Shown here: positions 49,879-61,900 of the stretch, piece after piece
How the letters are laid out: the number at the start of each line of letters is the position of its first letter
Position numbering within the stretch: position 1 is the first letter of the stretch
Notes under the pieces: model-generated
Databases searched by the model: none
What the model was told of the DNA's origin: nothing
What the model saw: only the letters and a program-made list of their open reading frames with translations
Translations under genes and position numbers: made by a program
Assembly (NCBI GenBank): GCA_051294375.1
Contig: CM119271.1
Location: forward strand, 8,237,788-8,301,787
DNA from: Paraspadella gotoi
Lineage: Eukaryota; Chaetognatha
DNA length: 64,000 bases
Direction: 5' to 3'

Positions 49879-50172
49879 TTTCAAGATACTTTAAATGAAG
49901 AGGCTTATAACAACTTTTAGGTAAAATGATATTTTTTCTTATATTTTCCTATGTTCGCTATTAGTATCTATTGGTCCAGTTGACAACAAAAACGCGAAAT
50001 TTGCAAACTTTTCTCTACTCTTTAATCGCTAAATAAATTAGAAATGGCGGGGGAATAGTTTGGCGCGCGTGAGGAGGCAGAAGTACTAGTGCACATAGGC
50101 ATGAACGAGGACGGTTCTCTCACTCTCTCTCCTTCTTCTCTGTCATTCTCTCTCTCTCTTCTCATCATCTCT

Positions 50173-50208
<36 letters not shown>

Positions 50209-50370
50209 ATCCCGAATATCTTTTTTGCATGTTTCTCTCTTTAGTCCTACCATCACTGCTTCTCTCTCCTCTCTCTCCCTCTCTCTCTTACCTCCTCTCC
50301 TTCTCTTCTCCTCTCTCTCTCTCTCTCTCTCCTTCTTCCCCACGCATTCATCCTCCTCAATTAGTAGATA
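48858..50370. repeat. duplicated block, copy 2 (pairs with 37870-39650)
   Basis: Same order of landmarks as copy 1, including ATTTACACGTGGCCCGTAT and CGAGTACTCGCTGCGCGAC, then (TC)n at 49776-49875 and 50,110-50,340. Confidence 0.75.
49776..49875. repeat. (TC)n microsatellite
   Basis: One of the longest dinucleotide runs in the window. Confidence 0.95.
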
Positions 50371-50457
50371 TACATATTTTAACGAAGAAAAAAAGATCCA
50401 CCTTCTCTCTTTCTCTTACCTCGCCCTCCACCCTTTTCCCCTTCCCCCTCGCCCACT

Positions 50458-53100
50458 TCAACCCGCCCCTCTTTCCGCCTCGCGAGGGTCGAACTCGCCA
50501 TCTCCACCCACTGCATGTAGCGTAGACGCCCGCCTCCGTCGTACCAGTGAGGATAGCGGGTGGTGAGGCAAGTGTAGCAGCAGTCGCCGCTGGTGCAGTA
50601 GCCGCCGCCGCTCGCGCAGCGCAGTTGTCCGCCATCTATCGTCGATTGTCTGGAAAACAGAGGGGGGGGAAAAGGAGAGAAAAGACGATTTGTTAGTGTT
50701 AAACTATTCTCAATATATATATATATAATATATATTGTGAAACTACATAGATCTAATATGAAACTTTATTACAACGCTGGCCTTTCGAAACGCCACCCTA
50801 ATCTTTATTAAAAAAGCAACCAGGGTCCATTAACCTACCTTTTTAAATTTAAAATATCTCCCCTTCTATTTAATAAATTCATGAAAACCGCGCTGAGTTT
50901 CCGGACGTAAAAAAAAATTCATAGAAAATCAGGGGGAGGAAAAAATGATGGGAAAGTTTTCCAACTTTACCTGAAACCTTAGTTCCAGTCAGCTTCATTA
51001 ATTTTTAGAACGCAAATAATTATTATAATTTTTATTTTTATCAACAAAGAAAATCTATTTGTAAGGTTTGCATAATAAGGGCTATAATTGTCTTTTCTAA
51101 TACTACATTCTACGTTTACCATTTATTATTCACCTTTAATCGTTCCATTACAATTTGGCAAGACGCATAAGTTAATGTTACGTCCAAATACAAACGAATG
51201 TGCCAAGTGCCAACCAAAGAAGCTAATACATTTCAATTAGGCAATTGCGGACTTTTGCCGTTCATCCGGGTTCGCCATTGTTTGGATTTTGTTGGCTAAG
51301 AAAGTTTTTTAAATCCACGAAAGAGAAATGATTGACATTTCATAGCTTTTTCCCATCTTTTTCCCCAAGCGGCCTTTAAACCTTCCGCGCCGTATTTGAT
51401 CCGCTTCGCTTACCAATTTTCGATAAAAAAAATAGATTGACAAATTATTCTGGATTTCTATACATTTCGCCTCACTACGTTGAGAAAAAGTTTTCTTTCA
51501 GTGGTCATCCAGTGGTGTGAAAGAGAAAGCCAATAACAGAAGAGAAAGAGAAGAAGAGAAAGCATGGAAAGAAGAAAGAGAAAGAGAAAGCCAATGACAG
51601 AAGGAGCGAGAAAGAAAGATAATCATTGGGAATTTATTTTTTTCCATTCGGTACCTGGATTTGCCGGTTAAATCACAGTGACCCGCCAAAGAGGCCGAAG
51701 AGAAAAGCCACTTTATCAAATCTCGTATTTCCTATTTCTGTTCGTGCAAACAATCTCGACAGGCACTTGGTCGGTCGATCAGTCCTTTCGTTGATTTACG
51801 GGGTCGTTTTGCGTTAATCCGAAGGGCTCCGTCGGGAAAATATTTGTGCGTTAAAACTTTTTTTTTTATTGAAAATTAGACTAAACTTTAGTAAGTAGGA
51901 ACCATGCAGGGCCCAATATCATCCAAAAAAGTTTTGAAACGCCAGACATCCGTCGATCAATAATCTTGCTTGTTTTATAGACTTTATTTTTCTTCATTGG
52001 CTTGAAATAAATAGTGAGACTATGGGGTATGAGGATTGAGGAATGTCCCCATGCTTGCGCCCAGGGATTTGGACATGAGTGACCAGTTACTGACATGTTA
52101 CAGACCAGTCACTGACCCCCATGTAACGTGTTTATGCCGAAACCATCAAACTTTAACCAGCGTGACCGTGAGGGGATTGATCCCGGAACTCACGGTTGGT
52201 GAAAACTTTTAGTGGCAACCCTATACGACCGCCGCACATTTTTCTATCGGTGAAGCGTTCCTTTCTGATTTTTTTCCTCAGTCAAGTCAATTTTGTTCAT
52301 ATTTCTTTTTTTCTTTTTATTTCTCTTTTCTTTCTCTTTTTAAAAAGAAGGACGATGATTTGAAGAAAAAAAAAAACCTTTTATTCATTCGGCTTTTCGT
52401 ACTTATAATAATCCTCGAGGACACGGCGCCAGGCGGGCGATTTGTCGCAATGCTCGCCTCGCTCGATTTGCAACTTATTAGATGTTGTCGTTATAAAAAT
52501 TCCAAATCACCTACTTACCGGCCGAAACAGGGCATAAATTTCATCTCGACTCTCGTTCCATTTGAAATGCCTGTTGACCATGAAAAGGCTCAGTCTCTGT
52601 CCATGTAGCCCCGCCCACTTTTTTTCTTTCGCCGACCTCGAGTCAAGAACAACCCAACGCTTAAAGCGTTACTCCGATGGACCGCGCCGCCAGCGCTCGT
52701 CGAAATCGTAGCGGCGCTCGAAAAACTAACGATCAAAACAAAACAAAACACTCTTTCGGCAAAAGAAAAAAAAAACCCGAAACGTTTATTTTTTCTCTTG
52801 TTATCGGATTCTCTCATTGCGTGTCTTATACTGCCTATACGATGACGAAGAAGCGAAGAAAATGCTGAAGGCAAGTCTTACGTAACGACGACGTTCTTGG
52901 TTACGTCAAAGACGATATCGTTAAAGATGTTATTAAACAAACAAAAATGCAAACAAACGGCGGTAATAATTTCGTAAATAATAAAACAAAACAAAACAAA
53001 ACTTTATCTATACTTTCATCCGTATTCGTCATATCTTGAGCTAAAAAAGGAAACAGAATATCCAGGCTAATCTGCGTTTTATTGGAGAGAAAGGAAGAAA

Positions 53101-53184
<84 letters not shown>

Positions 53185-55676
53185 ATTTAGTTATGGACGT
53201 CGTCATCGTCGCCGTCCTCATCATCGTTCTCATCGTCGCAAACCAGACTCCATAATCGCCTTCCTTTCTCGTTGCCATGGAGATGATGAGGGCGATTTTC
53301 GATATCGTCCATCGTTTCTTCTATCGCGATGGAAAAAAATGTATATCGAGAGAAAAACAACGAGGAAGAGGTTGCCATGGCGACGGCAGGCACGGGGGGG
53401 GGACACGAATGGCTGAACGAAATTTTTTTTCTCACAAAATTTATACATATATATATATCCACTTGAACTACTATAAATTCTTGGGGATCCGTTAGGATTT
53501 CCATATTTCGTGAAAACAAGAAGACGCAACGACAGATATACCACAACACAATGTATCCGCCTCCCCCCCCCCCACGGAATAGAAAAGTCATTACCACCGG
53601 GACACGTCGCGGAAGAAAATCCCAGTCCCAATTTGCCATTTAAAAAAAAAAAGTCGGGATCACGTAGCGCTTGCAACGCCGTAAAAAAAAAAAGGGCCTA
53701 AGCAACGCGTAGTAAACAACCCTCATCTCCCTTGGAGATCAGCCGAAAAAAATTCCGAGGGAAAACGACCTTCGCCTTGGGAATTGAGAATGACGACGAC
53801 GACGACGACGACGACGACAATGACGACTGGCAGGCGTCAAAACCTCAATGAGGAACAACGAACTTTTTTTCCTCCCTTTTAAACTTTTTTTCTATTTCCG
53901 CGATGAAAAGAGTGAACAATGGAAACAACCGCTCGACAAGAGACTCTCTCGAAGCCAGACCCAATTTCCAGCAGCGATAACAAAAAAAACAAAAAAAGAC
54001 TAGGAAAACCGACAACCGAAAAAAAAAAGGAGAAAATAATAACAAAACGCTGTGACAAAATCAGGTTTGAATTTTTGATGAATTCGCGATCGAAAAATCG
54101 GAAAATCGGAATTGATATATATGATTCTTGCGGCTTCTGAGTTTTGCTCCTGAGTTTTTCTTATGAAAATCATCTCTTACATTTTACAATCCTCAAATGC
54201 ATATATTGTGTAATATACATCTGTGCAACTACTTACACCTCCCATCTTAAATTTCATATCTGTAGACGACGATGAGCATATTAAGTGGTTCACCGTCCAA
54301 GTTTCACAATTACGAATCTGATATTAGCAGCGACTGGAGGGTATGACAAAAAAAATGGCGCGAACTGAAATCCTAGAAATCAGTGCTTGGGCTACTTTCG
54401 GCACCGATTGGAATAACTGACATGCAGAGGGCGAGTGGCGAGCCAAATACTGCCGCCAAACATCGCACGTAACACTTCGATATCACTTCTTGCATTCCAT
54501 ATCTCACATTACACATATTACGTTTCACATCCCGCGTAGAGGAATATAAAATTGATTACCGCTTTTGTCAGAGAAAGAAGGAACACCTCGACTTAGTAAT
54601 CAACGATGTGAGGCGACCTTGAGACATTTCCTCTCACTCAACTCCGTTTTATATCTCTCACATTCTCACGTCTTCTTTCTCCGTCGTCGTCGCATCTTAA
54701 CACGTTTTTATGACCGCGCGATGTCGCTTTTCATCCTCGTTGAAGCGAAAAACTGGCGAAGGAGACGACTCGTAACGAAAAGGGGATAATCTTTTTTGTT
54801 TCTCGACGTCAACGGAGGCCGAATCGACGCCACATCTGAATTCAAACCGGAAGTGACGCCAGGCGTCGCGCATCTGGGCGCCACGTGACGGCGGAGCGAA
54901 AGAGAAAGCCAGGGGAAGGTGGAGAAAGGCTTTAGAGTAGCGAGAGATGTATACGAGCGTGGCTCGTGGATAAACCATAAACAAAACGTAACCAATGGAA
55001 CTTGAAATAATTTACTATCATATGCAAATGAAATTAAATCATTCTCATTTATTAATATTCTAAGAATCTATCTCTTACAGATGCAGGAGGTGCAGGCGGC
55101 GTAGGTGTCGATGAGAGGGGTAAGGCGGCTCCCAAACAGCGGGGTTTGGGAACAATGCATTGATGACCTATCCGTGCCCCTGACAGCCTGAAAGTCTGTA
55201 AACTCGGAGTATATTTGTTACATTTGTCCGTCAACTCTTAAAGTCCATCCATTCGATATATTTTAATTTCTTTCATGAGATCAGTTTTCCGTTTCGTAAA
55301 CGGAAAAACGATAAGTTTTATCGCAAGTTATTGTTAAAAAAGAAAATATAATAATTGNNNNNNNNNNTAACTTCCTCCTTCGAACGATGCAATTATTATC
55401 AATTATTATCAATTATTATCAATTATTAACGGAAAATCGAACCGGACGTTCACCAATCAACGGATAACCGATCACCGATCACCGATCACCGGATTATCTA
55501 TGTTACGAAATTTTCTTCCCGTTTTAATTTTTAAAAAGAAAGAGAGAAAGAAAAGGTATTTGTTTCCGAAGGGCAGATTCCAGAATTCGATTCTATTTTT
55601 ATCGGGCGATAAAACTTTTACGACCGACTCAAGCGATGACTTCTCTCGCCTCACTTTTTTGTGCCACCCCACGAAG

Positions 55677-55742
<66 letters not shown>

Positions 55743-55930
55743 ACTACTGCACGTAGTCAATCCACTTTGCTCCATTCTTCTCTACCCTAGTCCACCCTAC
55801 ACCACTATTCCTATTTTACTACACTCTATTATTATCCCTCTATTTCTCTCTATTCCCCTCTATTTCACTGTATTTCACCCTAATTCAATCCACTCTACCC
55901 TACTATCTCCGTTACTGCCCCATCTACTGT

Positions 55931-55985
<55 letters not shown>

Positions 55986-56984
55986 ATATTATGAAATTGG
56001 TACAACCAATATAAAAATTATCCATTCATTTAATAAATAAGCTATCTTGCCCCTGACTTTGGACAGGCTTTGGTGGTTTAAGGCCTCCATCACTCTTACA
56101 AGATAATGACATAGCAGGTCCCTGCAAGCTTTCAATCAAGACTCTCTCACAGTCCCGATTATTCACTCCCAGAGTACCTGGCTTCCCTATCAATGAAGTG
56201 GAAAATATTTCAAAGAATGTTTCAATTGTATGAAAAGACCACTCCCTTATATAATAAAAAAGCGATTCATACGACATAATTGTCGTCGGTATCGTTATCG
56301 GAATCAGTCAGAAATTGCAGTGAAAATTGAACAGAGGAATGAAAATCAAGAAAGTAAAGAAAATGAAGAAAATAAATGTGTAGGACAAAAACAAAAACAG
56401 TAACGAAAAAAAAGATTAAAAAATTGATCCGCTTCCCGCGTGGAACCAAAGTGGAAAGGACTTCTCGTTTTCACTGAAAGAGAAGAAAGAATAAATTATT
56501 AAATAATAATAAAATAGCAAAGAACGCCAGGACTTCCCGCCCACCCGCGCCAGCCGGCAGATGACGGAGTTCATAAATTTTTTCTCTTCGATGTCGTGAC
56601 GGGTTTTAACCCACATCAAACTGGGAACGTAAGATGCCGCATCTGAGGCCATAACCTTTCTCATGCGTCGCTTCATGTGAAAAAAGAAAATTGGGACGAC
56701 TTTTCGCGGATCAGTCATGGCATAAGTACGTTTTTGATTCCAAAGTAGGCGTGGCAACGGGTGGACGTGGTGACAGCTGGTGTTTGTTCATATCTTCGCC
56801 TTCCGTTCGAACGAGCGCCTGTCGCTTTTAACGCCTGATCCTTTTCGCGCCTGTCGGGTCTCCTAAAGAAAAAGGAAATAATCCGAAGCGGTTATCGATA
56901 TGACGTCGCCACAAATCAAGCAAATGCGTCTCGTCGTTTCCGCGATGACAGACGCGTCAACGTCCGTGAGGAATTGATTGCCGA

Positions 56985-57016
<32 letters not shown>

Positions 57017-57944
57017 TGATGCCGTTTCAGCTGGATGTTTATGTTCGTTTCACGGTTTCGTCATCGTGCAGGAGAAAGGAAGGACCGGGGGACTTGTGGG
57101 TTGTGGCCATATTTTCCCAGACCGCCCCATTTTATTTGAAATTCGAAACTAAATTAAAGATTAGGTCTAAAAATTAAGTTAAGGATAAGTATTAGGGTTA
57201 GGGATTAGGGTTAAAGATTACAGATTAGGCTTAGGGATTAGGGTTAAAGATTGGGTTATCGAAGTTATCGGCGCAACTAAAAATAGCGGCTGATTCAAAG
57301 AGAAAAAGGTAAAAGATAGATCGGCTTATAACTAATAGGATGGACGCGCGGACAGAAATCGAGAACTGATACCAAAGTCATATCGAGTTTTCCACATCGC
57401 AGTCAGTCGTCTTATCGAGACAGTCTTTAAGGGTTATCACTCGTTCAATGATGGATGATCCCTTCTTTTAAAAGAAGATCCGGATGAGGATTCGAACGCG
57501 CGACCTGCTGATCTTTTGCAGATCCGACGTCGGATGCGTGGGTTCATTGCCGATTAAAGATGACGAGCGAAGGAAGAGCCGCGGATAGGAGGCGCCGTTT
57601 CGAGTGATGAGTTTAAAAAAAAAGATTTTTTTTTTTTAAATAATTTTGTATTTTCTTTAAAACTTTCAAAAGAAATTTGCAGGAAGAAAAATGCTCATTT
57701 TTTCATACTTTGTGAAAATGTATGAAATCTTTATAAAATATTTTTTTTTAATATAAAAATGTCAAAATTTACTTGGAAACCAAAATTATTTGAGTTTGTT
57801 TTTAATCAAGACGATCGGAAAAAATACGAAATAAAATATAAAACGAACGCTAATTAGCGCCTGTCATTTTGGCAGGGTTTCCGCTTTGGCTTTTTCTTTG
57901 TTGTCAAAAACGGATTGAGAAAAAAAGAGAGAGAGAAATACTGT

Positions 57945-57988
<44 letters not shown>

Positions 57989-58886
57989 GAGAGTGAGAGT
58001 GATAGAGAGAGCAAAGGAGAAGAACAAACTTTTCTAAAAAAAATCATCAATCTTACTCTGAGCAAATGAGAGCTTTCTTCGCTCTTCAAGAATCAAAGGA
58101 GAAAAAATAATTAATTTCAGAGTCTTGGACGTTTTGCAAGCTAATTTAATGCAAAAATATCGTTTTTTCAGTCATAATATCGAAACGTCTTACTAAAATT
58201 ATTTTGGTTATTTTTAAATACTTCATCCAGAACGATCCAAAAATACTTGACAACAAACGAAGAAAGTCGATGATTGCAGACAATTAATTGGCAGCCAAAC
58301 CGGAAACTGTTTTGTCCCTTCGTTTTTGTTTCTCTTTTTTTTTCGAGTTTTTTTCGTTTTGTTTTGTTTTTTGTTTTTTCTTCTTTTGTGAACCGACGCA
58401 TAAACAATCAGCCAAGGTCGATCGAAATTCTTTTATTTTCCGGTTTTCCGATTTAAAAACATTGACTTCTCTTTCGAGATTCGAGGTGAATTCACGAATT
58501 TCCTACTAATTCGACCGGAATTTTTTTTTCATTTTCCCCTCGAGAAATACAAAAAAATATTAAATTTTCGCGCGGTTTGAAGAAAAAAAAAACATGGCGG
58601 ATGGAAATCGCGACTTACTTTGGGTGGTTGAGGAAATAAGGGGAATAAATATGAAGAAAGCGAGACGCTTAAAGGTTTTAGTGTAAAAATATTATGATAT
58701 TAAAAATTGAGTTAAATGCCGATCAATATTATATGGTTCGATTAGGATTGTACCCAAGTAGGATGTAGTATGTAGTATGACTTAGTATGTAGGTGGTTTA
58801 CATGGTTCCAATTATATGGGCTCAATACTATGTGGGCGGAATCCTATGTGTGCAGAATCATAGGTGGGCGGAATCCTATGTTGTGT

Positions 58887-58966
<80 letters not shown>

Positions 58967-61900
58967 TAATACTATGACCGCAATTATGTGGGCCCAATCC
59001 TACGTGGGCGGAATACTAAAGGGCGGAATCTTACGTGGGCCCAATCCTATGTGGGCGGAATCCTGGGTGGGCAGAATCCTACATGGGCCCAATCTTATCT
59101 GGGTGCAATCCTATGGGCGCAATCTTGTGGGTTCAATCCTGCGGACCCAATGCTAAGTGGGTGGAATCCTACATGGGTACAATCCTTTGGGCGCAACACT
59201 ATGGGCTAAATTCTACAGTGGGCGCAATGTCATGTGGGCGCAATCTTACGTGGGCGGAATACTATGGGTGAAATCGTATGTGAGCGCAATGCTACGTGGG
59301 TTCAATCCTAGGGGCGCAATTTTATGTGGGCACAATCCTGCTACCACCATATTATTATAATTATAATTATATCCATATCAATAAAGATGTGCGTAATAAA
59401 TTAAAACTTTTACGGAAAGACCCGACTTCATTCGTGGACATTGGGCTTACTGAAAATAGATTAACTTTATTTTGTCATTCCGATGTCAGGGACAAATATC
59501 AAAATCGAACACAATCGAAAGAAGGGCTAAAAGAAAATCGATGGAAGGTTCAACGTTCCGAAGAGACCACAAAAAAAAACAACCAAAAATAAAACCCGAA
59601 ACGAGAAAAACTCTAATAATTTTCTTTTTCTCTCTCAGAGTCATCACAGTAACGATTTCCCTCGACAAAGCACCTGCGTCGTTCGACAAGCATCCCCGCG
59701 GCGACGCAGCCTCGCGGCGGCGCTGCAGCGTCCGAAACGTCATTGCCTCTCGAGCCGGCACTCAAGCTACCGCCCTTCAGTGCCCCCTTCACTCGACCAA
59801 TGTCTTTCCATCGGCCGAACTTGGTGAAAAAACCTTTTCTAGTTTTTTTTTCACGCTCTGTTGGTCACCATATTACGGTAGAAGCAATGCTTTATTTTTT
59901 TCAGTCAAGTGCACACGCTCTTATATTTAAAATAACTACGTTCTACGTATTTTATAAAAGTCCATAATTGCCCAATTCCCCAATGCTCAATGATACCACT
60001 GGTAGAGGTACGAAATGATCAGCGGTCACTTTAATCGATCAGTTTTCTAATCATTTCCGTTTTTATGAAATTCATACAACCAATATGAAACTTATCTTTT
60101 CAATAAACAAGCTATGTTTGACTTTGGATCGGATATGTTACTTTTCTAATGTCCCACGTTTGCTAATGTTTTTTGGGTTTTTGTTTTTTTTCGAGTAATT
60201 TACGACAACGATAAAATTTAGTTCTCATCCTTTAGCGTGCACGCCGCTGCCGAGACACACGCGATAAGCCTCGGTTTTCCCGCCAAACCCTAGAAAAGTT
60301 TAAAATTCTTCCCCCCAACCCAATTTTCCTCTCACCTCGGTCCCTCGTCGTGAACGGCCATCCGTGAATACGGAACTGGTCCTTGTGATTGTAGAACCCG
60401 TCGTATCGCTTGTGAGGGACGTTGCGCGAAGCTCGTCGCGGACCGAAGTCGATGGAGAAACGAGACGTCTCGCTGCCCATGCGGAAGTTGCGGTAGACGG
60501 CGTAGCCGATCTGAGGACGGGAAGGGTGTCCGAGGTGGGGGTGTAGAGGGTGGTTTGAAATTGGTGGGGGCATTAGTGGAGAAGAGCTAGTGAAACAGTG
60601 TGAAAAAATTGGGGTGACAATTAATCACAGGATTTAAAGAATAAGTTTGAATTTTTATTTCCAACCAAAAAAATAAATTAAGAAAAAGGGTCATTCAAAT
60701 AAACTTCAAAATAGTCCAAAATGGAGTACAGATTCATAAAGCTGAGCTCCTGGCGATTCCGAAAATGTATTGTTTTAAACAACGAATTTATTAAATTCGC
60801 TGTTTAAAACAAAAATCTTTTAATGCTACTAACACAACGAAACGAAAGAATTAAAACAAAAAATACAAAAACTTCGTCGTTGAAATCAAAATTCAAACTT
60901 TTTCGTTACGATTTTACCTTAATTTTTTTTATTGGCGGTAAAAAACACAATGATGATCCAAAAACACAGCAGACTAGACTCTCTAACTTGACCGATTACC
61001 CGACTTATGACAGGACTGACATTACCGATTTATGACAGGACTGACATTACGATTATGACAGGACTGACATTACCGATTATGACAGGACTGACATTATCGA
61101 TTTATGACAGGACTGACATTATCGATTTTGACAGGACTGACATTATCGATTTATGACAGGACTGACATTATCGCATTTATGACAGACTGACATTACCGAT
61201 TATACAGGACTGACATTACCGATTTATGACAGGACTGACATTACCGCATTTATGACAGGACTGACATACGACTTATGACAGGAATGACATATCGATTATG
61301 ACAGGACTGACATTATCGATTTATGACAGGACTGACATTACCGACTTATGACAGGACTGACATTATCGATTTATGACAGGACTGACATACTAACATTATC
61401 CGGAGATGCGTAGATTGAAAGGTATTGAGGATTAAAAAAAAATATATAATGAAATTATTAAATGAATGAATAATTTTATATTGGTTGTACCAATTTCATA
61501 TCAGAGGCCGTGGCATTTCGAGAAAAAAGTAGGTCCATGGTGGTTTGTGGGTGTTTATTATGTGTTAAGTTTAAGTGAAAGTGAAAGTATAAGTGAAAGT
61601 GTTAAGCCAAAGTATTGAGTGAAAAGTGAATGTGAAAAGTGAAAACGTTGAGCACCGGGGGATTGAGAGCCTGTCATTGTCAACAAGTCAAAAGGATGGA
61701 CAGGCAGAAGAGAAAAGACACACGAGAATCTAACGCGTCGAACAAAAAAAAAGGGACAAAAGGGAAACAATTGTAAAGGAAATAGAAACGAAAGAGACTA
61801 AAAAGGGAAACAATTGTAAAGGGAATAGAGACGAAAAGGGACGAAAAGGAGAACAATTGTAAAGGGAATAGAGACGAAAGGACTAAAAGGGAAATAATTG

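Noticed and set aside
49703-49894. Ser/Leu-rich ORFs over (TC)n tracts here and at 2331, 3934, 33276, 37110, 39112, 50143 and 55636
   Set aside because: They are translations of dinucleotide repeats.
57485-57545. tRNA-like sequence with GGATTCGAAC box
   Set aside because: T-arm and acceptor stems do not close and the anticodon loop lacks T33; at most a decayed tRNA-derived repeat.
61003-61395. CRISPR-like array
   Set aside because: Units are directly head-to-tail with no unique spacers, in a eukaryotic genome.
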